Source of the DNA: CAYNYM01 sp049366815
Lineage (GTDB): Bacteria > Desulfobacterota > DSM-4660 > Desulfatiglandales > HGW-15
Assembly: GCA_049366815.1 (NCBI GenBank)
Contig: JBMNCO010000161.1
Location: forward strand, 21,631 to 85,630
Direction of reading: 5' to 3'
Length of the DNA: 64,000 nucleotides
Both the position numbers and the translations under genes were made by a program. Positions within the stretch are counted from its first letter, which is position 1. Every line of letters starts with the position of its first letter. The notes below the pieces were generated by a model. That model had not been told where the DNA came from and made no database searches. It saw only the letters and a list, made by a program, of their open reading frames with translations. Shown one piece after another: positions 8,187-17,854 of this stretch.

Positions 8187-10382
8187 CTAGGTGTAAGCAT
8201 GGATGTTTTTGATCCTGGTAATCATCTGAGAAAGCTGGATGGACAAGATATCAACGAATGACCTTGCATTTGGCATTTTTTCGAAATCCATATCCAACAG
8301 TACCCCTGCAACCTTAACATCCACAGAGACCCCGTTCACCTCAATTGGTTCAAAGTGAAGGAGTTTCATGGCCCGTCGAAGTGCCAATCTCGCATCCTCC
8401 AGGGGCGTCATGGGCAAAAGGGCGACCATTCTGTTCCTTCCGAATTCACCGACAATATCAGAATCCCTAAATATGTCAGCCAGTTTTATCAAAAGTGCAT
8501 CCGTCAAATCTTGACTCTTTATCGAACCGGCCGGCGCCGTCGTCTTTGATTTTGCAGTGACCAAGGAAAATCCCAATGCCGCAAACGGCGTATCGTAACG
8601 CTTTGACCTGGCCATTTCCTTCTCAATAATAGTTACGAGACTTTGATATTTGATGACCCCTGCGGGGGTTTCCTTGCCGGCCTGGGGGGCTTTCCTTTTC
8701 TGTTTCTCTTTGATGATTTCCGTGTAGATCTGCGTGAAATCATTTTCATCAATCAACCCGGAATCGACCTTTGATCGAATGATCTTGAGGATATGACCAA
8801 GTTCTTCGTCTTCGCTTACACTGCGCTCCAGTGTCTCCAAGACACTTAAGGGCGAGGATGTTCCTTCCTGGAGGCTGTCTGACCGCGACTTGAGCCATTC
8901 AATCTTCAGATTATTAATCAGTTCATCCATTCTCTGATTGAGTTTCTCTTCCAGACTGCATAGAATATTTCCATTTATGTCCAATCTTTCCAATTGACCC
9001 ACAATATCTGATCGAATATCACTCATGACGGTTTTGAGATGTTGTTCTTCTTTTACGCCTTCCTTTCGGACAACGTCCATCGCCATATGAGATCCAAGCC
9101 GCTCCACATATTCCACTAGAAGTTCAGACAGGACCTCCTCATCCCCTGTCCCTTTTCGAATTTCTCCTGCAAGATATATGAGCTCCGCGGTTTGAAGGGG
9201 GTTCTTCTTTAACTCCTGTACCAGTCTTTCTCCGTCGACGCCGATTTCCTCAGAACTTTCAGCCAATATTTTGGCCAGCCCTTCACTCTGAAGTTCCCTG
9301 CCCAGTTCTTGCACCAGCTCTAAATATTCAGAAAGCGCCATGCCCTCTTCAATCAAAGCGGCTTTAATCTTCGGGAGAAGCCGTTTGAGTTCGTCATGTT
9401 CAGGGACCAATCTTCTGATAATCTGGGCCATACGTGAGGCACTTGTTTTCCCGGCCTTGTATTCCTCCCTTATAAGTCTGATGAGAACCCGGTCTGTAAT
9501 TTCATTTGTCTTTTCAACGATCAGATCCTCGTCGGGATATGCCACTCCCAAGGCCTTTTTTGCCTCTATGCCGTCCATCAGCTGTCTTCTCACATCAAAA
9601 AGCGCCTCGGCCAGCTGTGGTAACTCAAGGTTACTTCCCTCTGAAAGCTTCTTTTCCACCTCTTTGTCAATGACATGGAGCTGCTGCAGCAACATCATGC
9701 CTGGACTTTGACCTTCATGCCCAGGTTGCTGCACGCTTTTTAGGTCAACTTCAATCATGTTTTTTGAAAGCCCGCCGGGATCCTTTATGACGTTCTGAAG
9801 ATTGAGCGTCTTGACAAATTCTTCCATCAAGACACTTTCAAGCAGAGATTCGATAATCATCTTTTTGGATTCCGGGTTGGTGCTATCTGCTATTTCCGGC
9901 GTGACATTTTTTAGGACCTCCCTCGCAATGACCTCGTCATCTGCCGAGACCTTTTTATAGAGCACATGATTGATTTTTATGGCCTTAATGCCTTTGGCCT
10001 TGAGGGCCTTTTTCATCGCATCGGCGTTTGGATACTGCAGCAGGGACGTTTCGATTTCAACGAGAAATTTGAGGTCACTTTTTCTGAGTCCCTTATCGAA
10101 TGACACGGACTGGATACCGCATCTATTAAAATGGTTCGCAATTCTGGCGACATTGATGCGGGGATCAAGCGGTTCTTCATCAATATAAAATTGCTCTCGA
10201 TTTAAGATGAAAACAAGAGGTGAAATAAAATGAAAAAGCTGTCCAGCCGCCTCATAAACCGTATCAATAGACTGCCCGATAGATGGATGGTTCACATGAT
10301 ACATCGTGGCACGATTTAACAAAAGGGCAAGATTACGACCGAACAGAGACAGTTTCAGCTTGAGACCTTTGTTTTCGCCCAT
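8187..10382 (-). CDS. large cytoplasmic protein with degenerate GGDEF domain
   Basis: Protein of 731 residues without signal peptide or membrane segments. The middle is long, charged and helical. The last 160 residues resemble a diguanylate cyclase fold: SKRYDTPFAALGF matches the usual first strand, but the signature loop reads GRNRM where GGDEF is expected. It should therefore not make cyclic-di-GMP and may act as a sensor or scaffold. The start at 10382 is eight bases after the stop of the kinase gene, so the two are almost certainly co-transcribed. I do not recognise the N-terminal 550 residues. Confidence 0.7.
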   Translation of the reverse strand: MGENKGLKLKLSLFGRNLALLLNRATMYHVNHPSIGQSIDTVYEAAGQLFHFISPLVFILNREQFYIDEEPLDPRINVARIANHFNRCGIQSVSFDKGLRKSDLKFLVEIETSLLQYPNADAMKKALKAKGIKAIKINHVLYKKVSADDEVIAREVLKNVTPEIADSTNPESKKMIIESLLESVLMEEFVKTLNLQNVIKDPGGLSKNMIEVDLKSVQQPGHEGQSPGMMLLQQLHVIDKEVEKKLSEGSNLELPQLAEALFDVRRQLMDGIEAKKALGVAYPDEDLIVEKTNEITDRVLIRLIREEYKAGKTSASRMAQIIRRLVPEHDELKRLLPKIKAALIEEGMALSEYLELVQELGRELQSEGLAKILAESSEEIGVDGERLVQELKKNPLQTAELIYLAGEIRKGTGDEEVLSELLVEYVERLGSHMAMDVVRKEGVKEEQHLKTVMSDIRSDIVGQLERLDINGNILCSLEEKLNQRMDELINNLKIEWLKSRSDSLQEGTSSPLSVLETLERSVSEDEELGHILKIIRSKVDSGLIDENDFTQIYTEIIKEKQKRKAPQAGKETPAGVIKYQSLVTIIEKEMARSKRYDTPFAALGFSLVTAKSKTTAPAGSIKSQDLTDALLIKLADIFRDSDIVGEFGRNRMVALLPMTPLEDARLALRRAMKLLHFEPIEVNGVSVDVKVAGVLLDMDFEKMPNARSFVDILSIQLSQMITRIKNIHAYT

Positions 10383-10389
10383 AGCCTTG

Positions 10390-11292
10390 TTAATCTTCCC
10401 CTTTCGAGTGTTGCTCCATGTAGGCCTGTAGGCGTGCTCGGAATTCCCCGCAGGTGGGATACCGCCTTTTCGGATCATAGCGCAGAGCCTTGGAAAGGAT
10501 GGCATCCATCTCTTTACCAACCATTGGGTTCATTTCTGAAGGCCATTTGTCAAACAACCGATCCTTGCGCTTTAACTTCATTTTCAACAGATCCTGAACA
10601 GAATCGAGCTCCTGAAACAGAGGGCTTGGAATCAACATCTCGAGCAGCATAATGCCGGTAGCATAGATATCGGCTCGCCCGTCCACGTCTGCTTTCAATA
10701 TTTGCTCTGGAGCCATATAGGTCGGTGTCCCCAGGAGCATTGAAGAGGTCAAGTCCGGACCCCTCGCAATCCTGGCAATGCCGAAATCCAATAGAATCGG
10801 TCGCTTCGTATGGTTTTCGATCAATATATTCCCCGGTTTGATATCCCGGTGTATAACATCATGTTGATGGGCATAATCCAGGGCATCGAGGACCTGGATG
10901 ATAATCTGCAGGGATGTTTTCAGTGGCGGTATTCTTTTTGAGGGCACCGGATTTCTTCGTGCCCTGCGAATGTGATCGGAAAGAGATCGCCCATTCACCA
11001 ACTGCATGGTGAAAAACAAGAAATCACAGGTCTCTCCCACTTCATAAATCGGAATGATGTTGGGATGGGACAGGATGGCCGCGGCCTCCGCCTCCTGCTG
11101 AAATATTTGTCCGGTCATAGGGGTCAGGAGTGTCTTGGGCAGAATTTTTACTGCAATCCGACGCTTCAGGCTTTTTTGATAAGCGGCAAATACGACAGCC
11201 ATCCCGCCGCGTGCAATCTCTCTTATGAGAGTAGAGGTACCCACATCTTGCCCGACAAGGTCGTCAAGGTTTAGGCCTTTTATCGAGGACAT
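10390..11292 (-). CDS. Hanks-type serine/threonine protein kinase
   Basis: Soluble eukaryotic-like protein kinase of 300 residues, consisting almost only of the catalytic domain. Visible motifs are the glycine loop ARGGMAVVF (28-35), ATP-binding K49 in AVKIL, the catalytic loop HRDIKPGN (148-155, base D150), DFG (169-171) and the activation/P+1 segment GTPTYMAPEQ. No transmembrane helix or PASTA sensor follows, unlike most bacterial Ser/Thr kinases, so its input must come from a partner. The gene eight bases downstream (degenerate GGDEF protein) is the obvious candidate partner or substrate. The ribosome site before the ATG is only moderate. Confidence 0.93.
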   Translation of the reverse strand: MSSIKGLNLDDLVGQDVGTSTLIREIARGGMAVVFAAYQKSLKRRIAVKILPKTLLTPMTGQIFQQEAEAAAILSHPNIIPIYEVGETCDFLFFTMQLVNGRSLSDHIRRARRNPVPSKRIPPLKTSLQIIIQVLDALDYAHQHDVIHRDIKPGNILIENHTKRPILLDFGIARIARGPDLTSSMLLGTPTYMAPEQILKADVDGRADIYATGIMLLEMLIPSPLFQELDSVQDLLKMKLKRKDRLFDKWPSEMNPMVGKEMDAILSKALRYDPKRRYPTCGEFRARLQAYMEQHSKGED

Positions 11293-11512
11293 GATCCACT
11301 TCCACCTATTAGAATCCCGTGCATATACTTTGATTATATGCTTATCGGCAGAAACTTCCTCGAAATTGAAGGATAAATTCAGGAGTAATACTAATAGGTT
11401 GCGGTGGTATGGGCATGTTTAACCACAGAAACCCTGCGTTGCTGCGGATAATGATACTTCCAAAATGATTCCTCGTCGGTGAGGTGTCCGGCTGCTGCCC
11501 GATCACCTGGTC

Positions 11513-11976
11513 CTAAAATGATCCCTTTTTCCCCACACAAAAAGTCCATTTGTCGTTCAGGATGTAATTGATCACAGCGGAAAAAAAATCGCCAGGGTGT
11601 TGGCAATCAGGTAATGACTGAAATGGACAAGGACTTTGGTAAAAAGGAACTGACAGAGTATGGAAAACCAACAGGCCACAAAATACTGAGCCATTTGAAA
11701 CAGGTAGGGCTTTTTGATCATCGCCATCCTCTCGCCCCAGGTCCAAATCCTGTTCCAGGCAAAATTGTTGATGGTGGCGCAAAAAATGGCCACTCCTAGG
11801 GAAAGATTGAGCCGGGCACCCGGCTCTATTTCACGCAAGAGGTATTCTTGAGACAGATAGAGGACTGTAAGATTTACAATCATCCCGGAAAAACCGACTG
11901 TCCCGAACTTAATAAAACGGTGTCCAACAAATCCTCTTATCAGAGAAGACCCTGATTTTATTTGTTTCTTTCCCAA
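11513..11976 (-). pseudogene. GtrA-family membrane protein, frameshifted at a T8 run
   Basis: GtrA-family proteins are small four-helix membrane proteins linked to export of lipid-linked sugars for surface polysaccharides. The frame reads FVGHRFIKFGTVGF through NNFAWNRIWTWGE and then stops at 11572, just after a run of eight T (minus strand; A8 at 11581-11588). One added T restores the conserved C-terminal half-motif NDKWTF and a stop at 11513. This is either a real frameshift, a homopolymer sequencing error or a slippage site. The start is uncertain: I suggest the TTG at 11976, after GAGGG and overlapping the end of the GT9 gene, which implies one operon. Confidence 0.6.
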
Positions 11977-13205
11977 TATTCCCTCTTTTCCATCTTTTTT
12001 ACAGCCCCCTTTTTCCCCCCCAATATCTCCCCTGCCTTTTGATACACCTCTTCCGGATGGATGCCGCTCAGGCACCGGTTTTCGCCGTCACAAGGTGAGT
12101 TACGGTGATTGTAGGCCGTAAGGCAGGGAGAACAGGAAAGGGGCAAATGGTAGATTATGGCATTCCTGCCAAGGGGACTATAGAGTACCGGCGTCTCCGG
12201 CCCGTAAAAGATGATTGTGGGAATGGGGGTCAAAGCGGCGAACTGCCCCGGACCTCCGTCATTGGTGATAAGAAGCGATGCGATATGGAACAGGGCCATC
12301 AGTTCCCGAAGTGTTTTGGTATATCCGGTAAGATCTACGCAATCCCGGCTCCCACAATGGACCACAATTTTTTGGGCAAGGGCTTTGTCCTGCGCCATTC
12401 CAATGATGGCAACGGCATGTCCATCCTTCAGCAGGCTCTCAGCCAATCGGCAATAATAATCAGATGGCCACGCCCTGATCGGCAAAACCCCTCCGCTCGG
12501 ATACAGCAGGACAAGTTGCTTTTGTTTCGGAAGCGAAAATTCCCTGAAAACTCTGACAGAAAAGGCCGCAATGTCTTCCTTCGCAATGTGGAACCTGGGG
12601 ATGTCATAATCCTCAAGTGAGACTTCGCGCTTCCCAGGCGGCCAGGATTTTGAATCCATCGCCTCCACCAAGGTCATAAATTGCTTTGAGATATGGTGGT
12701 AGGGATTGTACAAAACGGGCCGATTGATAAAGGAACCGCGATAAAGTCCTTCTTGTGAATGCGGGTGAAATCCCACGCGGATGGGTGCTCTGCTCAGTCG
12801 TGAGAGAATGCTGCTTGCCCTGGCAAAAAGTTCACAGTCAATGACCGCATCGAAATTGATGGACTGCATTCTTCGAAGAAACCTTATCACGTCTTTTACA
12901 AAGGCCGAAAGACTTTGATTTTCCAACGTGTGAATGTTCTTTTCTGGAATAACATTCAGGATCTCTAATATCTCTCGATTTTGTCTAAACACAAGGGCAT
13001 GGATCTCTGCGTGGACATACTTCGTCCGAAGCGCCGTAAACATAGGGTGGGCAAGGACCAGGCTTCCCATCTCAGAAAGAAGGATAACAAGGATCTTCTC
13101 GGGGGCATTTTTAAGCGACCTTTCTTTGACGGGGACCAACGACAGAATTCCACAGAGAAACATTCCTACAAAACGATCAATTTTTCGCTGCAATTCCATG
13201 TTCAT
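11958..13205 (-). CDS. glycosyltransferase family 9 (heptosyltransferase-like)
   Basis: Predicted ADP-heptose or related sugar transferase of the GT9 family, acting at the cytoplasmic face of the inner membrane on lipopolysaccharide core or another surface glycan. The N-terminus has the Rossmann start KILVILLSEMGSLVLAHP, and the C-terminal half carries the donor-site block TNDGGPGQFAALTP followed by FYGPETP. A cysteine cluster (CSPC, CDGENRC) near the end is common in this family. Length 415 is usual. Of three clustered ATGs I chose 13205, eight bases after GGAG. It overlaps the GtrA gene downstream, linking both to surface glycan assembly. Confidence 0.88.
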   Translation of the reverse strand: MNMELQRKIDRFVGMFLCGILSLVPVKERSLKNAPEKILVILLSEMGSLVLAHPMFTALRTKYVHAEIHALVFRQNREILEILNVIPEKNIHTLENQSLSAFVKDVIRFLRRMQSINFDAVIDCELFARASSILSRLSRAPIRVGFHPHSQEGLYRGSFINRPVLYNPYHHISKQFMTLVEAMDSKSWPPGKREVSLEDYDIPRFHIAKEDIAAFSVRVFREFSLPKQKQLVLLYPSGGVLPIRAWPSDYYCRLAESLLKDGHAVAIIGMAQDKALAQKIVVHCGSRDCVDLTGYTKTLRELMALFHIASLLITNDGGPGQFAALTPIPTIIFYGPETPVLYSPLGRNAIIYHLPLSCSPCLTAYNHRNSPCDGENRCLSGIHPEEVYQKAGEILGGKKGAVKKMEKREYWERNK

Positions 13206-13704
13206 TGTCATTGCTCCATAAAAGCGCGCGGGCGCCCTTTCGCATCGTCAAAGAAATCCATGGCGACGAGATATTACCCTATGGTCGCTGAAAAGATGGC
13301 CGCAGGACGACCTCATTCAATACTGGCTGTCCTTACCATCCCTGCACCTTATTGATCAAGAATTTTGTCATCCACACCCATTTATTTGACAGGATCGGAT
13401 CAGCATCCAGACATGGCGAGGTTCACCCAGGAAGAACTTACATTTCAAGCCACTCTCGTCCAAGTCCAAAGGGTAAAAACATGCCATATTTTTATGTATC
13501 CAGGGAATGAACCGTTTGTTTCATCTGGAAAGGATGCCGCCTCTTCCCAACTCTCCTGCTGTAATTTCTTTTTGCAGATCCTTGTCATGTTTTTTATGCC
13601 ATGTTGGGGTAAACCCTTCAGAATTTTATACGTCTAATCAGATAAAACAACAAATTATGACACCGAACTATTCCTCTGATTTGAAAAAGTGGGGGGCGGT
13701 AACC
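13206..13704. other. divergent intergenic region, no gene seen
   Basis: Separates the glycosyltransferase from the lipoprotein gene on the other strand. Open frames at 13365-13637 and upstream of 13705 lack ribosome sites and recognisable sequence. No clear promoter pair was found. Confidence 0.5.
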
Positions 13705-14250
13705 ATGAGCAAATCATGTCTGGGCATCATCCTAATAATTTCCTCAGCATTTCTAGTATCCTGCGCAACAATTCCTACAGATCGCTACAACACACAAAAA
13801 GGGGCGCTCTTAGGGGCGGGTACTGGCGCCCTGATTGGTCAGGCCATAGCAGGAAACACCGAGGGTACGCTTATCGGACTTGCGGCCGGAACGATTCTTG
13901 GCGCCCTGGTCGGCAATTCCGCAGATCAGGATTATCAGGCCATCAGAGATGCGGCACATTATGGAAAACCTGTGGTCTATTATGATGACAAGGGACGTGC
14001 CGTAGAAGCCATTCCGCGGTCATCAAACACTCAGCACAATTGTCGCCGTATTATCAAACGCGTCTGGAAAGACGGAAACCTGATCAGTGAAACGGTCGAG
14101 GAAATATGCGACGATCCTCCTGTTGTCTATGCACCAAGGACCCCTCTCTTCTACCCGTATTACCCGAGCTTTTATTTTTCTCTCTCCAACTATCCCAGGT
14201 ATAAGCATCACCGTCGACACCACATCCCCTATACGCACCATCCTCACTAA
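13705..14250 (+). CDS. glycine-zipper lipoprotein
   Basis: Predicted outer-membrane or periplasmic lipoprotein of 181 residues. The signal peptide ends in the lipobox LVSC, so the mature protein should start at a lipidated Cys near residue 18. Next comes a glycine-zipper segment (GALLGAGTGALIGQAIAG and a second GTLIGLAAGTILGALVG), typical of small envelope proteins that insert in or span membranes. The C-terminus is rich in Tyr, His and Pro. I start at the ATG at 13705, before the signal peptide and after a GGGGGGCGG stretch; the frame is open 66 codons further upstream without a signal-like start. The specific function is unknown. Confidence 0.82.
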   Translation: MSKSCLGIILIISSAFLVSCATIPTDRYNTQKGALLGAGTGALIGQAIAGNTEGTLIGLAAGTILGALVGNSADQDYQAIRDAAHYGKPVVYYDDKGRAVEAIPRSSNTQHNCRRIIKRVWKDGNLISETVEEICDDPPVVYAPRTPLFYPYYPSFYFSLSNYPRYKHHRRHHIPYTHHPH

Positions 14251-14394
14251 TAACTGGTATATTTTTCACATCTTTTCCCATTCAAGCCTCAAATCTTAAT
14301 TTTCCAAAATTCGCATCCAAGCACCAACACTCCCGAAAAACTGCGGAGGTATGCTTGTGCTCTGTAGAAAGCAATATTGAAGGCATGCCGTCAT

Positions 14395-14417
14395 AAAATG
14401 GTGTCTCACACCATTTT
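14395..14417. terminator. perfect 10-bp hairpin, possible terminator or operator
   Basis: AAAATGGTGT and ACACCATTTT form a perfect inverted repeat around a three-base CTC loop, about 145 bases after the lipoprotein stop. The A-rich and T-rich ends suit a bidirectional terminator, but there is no long T-run after the stem and the symmetry would also suit a protein-binding site. Confidence 0.4.
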
Positions 14418-15132
14418 AAACTTATGATTCCAGTTACCAGATTATCTGCTGCCTTTCAAAGTGCTCAATCGCTGCCTGATCAAACTTTTATACAATACTT
14501 TTTTTACCGATGTATTTTTTTGCAGTTTTTTGTTTACTTTTATTATTTTCTTTGCTACCACTTTTTTCTACTTGGACATTTTGCTGTTTACTTGTTCATT
14601 CATATCCAAATCTTCATCTATTTGTGCTCGCGCTTTTTCATGTTATTCTGGGATAAGGTCAAATTATTTCAGCTCCACCAACAAATTCTCTTCTATCTTC
14701 CATTTGAAGATACTTTTGTCTTCTAAACAAGAATCATATATGACGGATGCCATTACAAATCGGACGCATCACTCTACAAATTGCAGTGCAGCCGAAAAAA
14801 TAATGAGTGATTTTGAAAAAGGTAAGACCATACGCGAAAGTTATGCCCTAATCCCGGCGACCAAAGATTACAATGCGCATTAACTGAAACCTGGAATGCC
14901 TTTCCTCATACTCTATAAATGCATAACGTTCTCTTCGTGGGTGCCGGCTTCTATTTTAAGATAACTTTCTATTTTAGGCTTCGGCATATATCTAATATAT
15001 TTATTGTTTTTTATTTCCACACAGTTTTTTTCGCAATAGTTCTTTCTTCTCATATAATTTTAGTTTGTCATTTTGGCGCGTTTAGAATTAATTCAAAACA
15101 AATACACAACACAAAAAAAGGAGGCTACCGTT
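14418..15132. other. very AT-rich, T-biased non-coding block
   Basis: About 700 bases of strongly T-rich plus-strand sequence unlike the rest of the window, with many runs of five to eight T. Frames here translate to Phe/Leu/Ser-rich strings with no ribosome sites. It precedes the PEP-CTERM-like gene and may be a long leader, a degraded or acquired segment, or a binding region for a nucleoid protein. Confidence 0.6.
14740..14883 (+). CDS. possible 47-residue small protein
   Basis: An ATG at 14740 opens a 47-codon frame whose product looks more protein-like (charged, mixed composition, MSDFEKGKTIRE) than the surrounding AT-rich frames. There is no good ribosome site before it and I know no family. 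It may be the tail end of a decayed gene. Confidence 0.2.
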   Translation: MTDAITNRTHHSTNCSAAEKIMSDFEKGKTIRESYALIPATKDYNAH

Positions 15133-15804
15133 ATGGTTAGAGCACAATTTTCAAATTTACTCGGCATGTTCATTTTCATCTCATGGACAATATCATATTT
15201 ACTTTTCATGACTGCACCTATGGCCATGGCCAGCGCCTTTTTTAACGAAATTCATTATGACAACAGTGGCAGTGATATTGGTGAAGCGTTTGAGATCGCA
15301 GGCACTGCAGGGACTACACTCGAAAATTGGAGCCTTGCACTCTACAACGGTGACGGCGGAACAGTTTACGGCACCAAGTCCTTATCGGGCACCATCCCTG
15401 ATCAGCAGAACGGATTCGGTGTCCAATTATTCAGCTGTCCCGGCCTTCAAAATGGCCCCGACGGTGTGGCGTTGATTGACGATAACGGACTGGTCATTCA
15501 GTTCCTTAGCTATGAAGGAAGTTTCAGCGCTGTTGAAGGTCCTGCCGCCGGCATGACATCAATAAATATTGGAGTTTTTGAAGACGGAAGCACACCTGCA
15601 GGATACTCTTTGCAACTTACAGGAACCGGCACGATATATTCGGATTTCAGTTGGATAGGTCCTGTTCAAGCCTCTTTCGGCACAATCAATACCAGCCAAA
15701 ATTTTGGTTCCGACGCAGTCCCATTACCCCCAAGCGTCATTCTCCTGAGTTCTGGCCTGTTGGGTTTAATACAGCTCCGTAGAAGGGAAAGAGAAACGCC
15801 ATAG
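15133..15804 (+). CDS. secreted lamin-tail-like protein with PEP-CTERM-type sorting signal
   Basis: Exported protein of 223 residues. It has an N-terminal signal peptide, a domain starting FFNEIHYDNSGSDIGEAFEI with NWSLALYNGDGG, which resembles lamin-tail domains of bacterial surface proteins, and a C-terminal tripartite signal: VPLPPS, a hydrophobic stretch, then RRRERE. That tail is the PEP-CTERM/VPLPA type processed by exosortases before delivery to the surface or exopolysaccharide. No exosortase is in this window, so one should exist elsewhere in the genome. The start at 15133 follows AAGGAGG, a strong ribosome site; the frame is open 20 codons upstream. Confidence 0.82.
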   Translation: MVRAQFSNLLGMFIFISWTISYLLFMTAPMAMASAFFNEIHYDNSGSDIGEAFEIAGTAGTTLENWSLALYNGDGGTVYGTKSLSGTIPDQQNGFGVQLFSCPGLQNGPDGVALIDDNGLVIQFLSYEGSFSAVEGPAAGMTSINIGVFEDGSTPAGYSLQLTGTGTIYSDFSWIGPVQASFGTINTSQNFGSDAVPLPPSVILLSSGLLGLIQLRRRERETP

Positions 15805-15982
15805 AAAAGCAAGTCATCAACTTCAATTTTTTTTCTAAATCGCGCCAAAAGCACATGGCTGGGATTTTCTTAAAACCCTGCACCGGTACTTTGTTGTTCG
15901 CTGGACAGATAGCAAAAATATGGGCTTCGAGAGCGGGTAAAATGAGGAATACTGGAAAATGAAGAGAAAATCTCAGTCAAAA

Positions 15983-16284
15983 TTTTTCGTAACACTTTAG
16001 GCTCTTGAAAATTACCCTATCAAGGAGGGCCATGGGAATCTCTTTTCAAAAACGAAAAAATCGGTGCCGGGGTGTCCGCATGGTCACCGGGCTTCGGGCG
16101 GACGGAGCACCACAGGGGAGACACCATGAAAATCAAGGCCTGACAGCTCACGGCATGGAACAGCCGTCCGCCTAGGCTGCCCCGGCCATATTAGTCTTTT
16201 CCATGGCCCTTCGTTTTTGAAAAGAGACTCCCATGGCCCAAATTGCCGGGCTCTTTCAAACAGCTAAACTCATACAATTTTTCT
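15983..16284. repeat. dispersed nested-palindrome repeat, copy 1
   Basis: A 302-base unit also found at 38834-39136 and, truncated, at 45020-45094. Its core is a 30-base inverted repeat (16027-16056 with 16210-16239, one mismatch). Inside are two further complementary pairs, CCGGGG/CCCCGG (near 16067 and 16179) and GGCGGACGG/CCGTCCGCC (near 16097 and 16164). Both flanks are conserved as well. The whole could fold into one long stem. It resembles a non-autonomous mobile element or a structured RNA; no transposase is present. Confidence 0.85.
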
Positions 16285-16654
16285 ATCTCACAGCTTTTTT
16301 ACCCATTTCATACATGTCATTGAACGGTTACGATTCGACTGTGGGGGGAAATAATAAAAAAAGGGGGTGTTGCCGCGCCCCCTGCCCGCATCAAGTCCGA
16401 TACGGACTATCTTACCCATCCCATCATTCGCGGTCTCATGCGTTGGGTCTTCCTGTCCCATTGCCAAGCCCATGACCTATTTCCTTTCGTCCCTTGACAA
16501 AATGGACTCGTTGACCCATATTCCTTGATATCTTGTCAATAATCCTCGTTGTGCCAGAAATACGCCTCGATATGCTTCTCGTTTCCGGCCCAATATTCGA
16601 GACAGTATTGTCATCACGAACAATCAGCCGACTAACTTTCTGAGGTTACCACCG
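16285..16654. other. intergenic region upstream of MFS gene
   Basis: No gene seen after the repeat. Frames of 60-80 codons here lack ribosome sites and recognisable motifs. Confidence 0.5.
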
Positions 16655-17854
16655 ATGGTGTCAAAGGAAACCATTTCCGACAGTTCCGATCCGTGCCCAT
16701 CCGAAAACCAGAGCGAATTTCAGACCGGGCGTGTTCTCACCCTCTCAGTCAGCCATTTTGTCAACGATACCTACTCAAGCTTTCTAGCCCCATTACTCCC
16801 TCTGATCATCGACAAGCTCTCTTTGTCACTGACCCAGGCCGGATTTCTCACCACTGTAATGCAGATCCCTTCACTTGCGAATCCCTATATCGGTATCCTG
16901 GCCGACAGGATCAGCGTTCGCTATTTCATTATCCTAGCTCCCTCACTCACGGCCGTACCCATGAGTCTAGTAGGACTGGCGCCCAGTTATGGTGTATTAC
17001 TCCTCCTCATGCTTGGCACGGGCATCAGTGTCTCGATGTTTCATGTCCCTGCACCGGTCATGATTTACCGGTTATCCGGCATCAAGGCAGGGCGAGGGAT
17101 GAGCTTTTTTATGACGGGTGGCGAACTGGCAAGGACTGTTGGCCCACTTGCAGCGGTGGGGACGGTTTCACTGCTCGGATTAGAGGGTTTCTATCCGATC
17201 ATGATCTTCGGGCTCCTCACTTCATTGTGGCTTTATCTGGGATTTCGCGATGTGCCTCTCAAAACCGTCGGGAAAACACCCTCGTCCGTACGAAAAACCT
17301 GGAAAGAGATACGCCATATCCTGTTGCCACTTTCCATCATACTCTTTGCACGAGGCTTCATGCATGCCTGCCTGACCGCCTTTCTTCCCACCTTTATCAG
17401 GACCGAAACCGGGAACCTGTGGCTCGGTGGTATTGCACTCACCCTGTTTGAGTCTATGGGCGTCGCGGGTATCATGGCCGCTGGGACATTGAGCGACCGT
17501 TTGGGCAGAGGTCGTATCCTCCTGTTCTCACTATTGGGTGCGCCCATATTTCTTTTGCTCTTTGTTTCATTCGGAGGGTGGTTCCGCTTTTTGTCATTGG
17601 CGTTTACCGGTTTTAGTCTCCTGTCGACAACACCGGTCATGCTTGCTCTGGTGCAGGACCACGCGAAAAGCAGCCCGTCCACGGCCAATGGCCTCTTTAT
17701 GATGATGTCTTTCATGGGTCGCTCGGCCACGGTTGTACTTGTTGGCCTTGTCAGTGATCATCTCGGCCTGCGGACCGCATACCTGGTCAGTGCCGTCGCA
17801 GGTCTGGCTGCCATCCCCTTTGTCCTCAGGTTGACCGACAGGCATCCTCAATAA
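16655..17854 (+). CDS. MFS transporter, fosmidomycin-resistance (Fsr)-like
   Basis: Inner-membrane transporter of 399 residues with about twelve hydrophobic segments and a charged central loop near residue 200, the pattern of the major facilitator superfamily. The first helix SHFVNDTYSSFLAPLLPLI and the loop GILADRISVR between helices 2 and 3 resemble Fsr-type efflux proteins. The equivalent loop in the second half reads GTLSDRLGRGR. Substrate is not predictable. The N-terminal 25 residues are polar and the ribosome site before the ATG is weak, so a later start is possible. It has no operon partner. Confidence 0.88.
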   Translation: MVSKETISDSSDPCPSENQSEFQTGRVLTLSVSHFVNDTYSSFLAPLLPLIIDKLSLSLTQAGFLTTVMQIPSLANPYIGILADRISVRYFIILAPSLTAVPMSLVGLAPSYGVLLLLMLGTGISVSMFHVPAPVMIYRLSGIKAGRGMSFFMTGGELARTVGPLAAVGTVSLLGLEGFYPIMIFGLLTSLWLYLGFRDVPLKTVGKTPSSVRKTWKEIRHILLPLSIILFARGFMHACLTAFLPTFIRTETGNLWLGGIALTLFESMGVAGIMAAGTLSDRLGRGRILLFSLLGAPIFLLLFVSFGGWFRFLSLAFTGFSLLSTTPVMLALVQDHAKSSPSTANGLFMMMSFMGRSATVVLVGLVSDHLGLRTAYLVSAVAGLAAIPFVLRLTDRHPQ

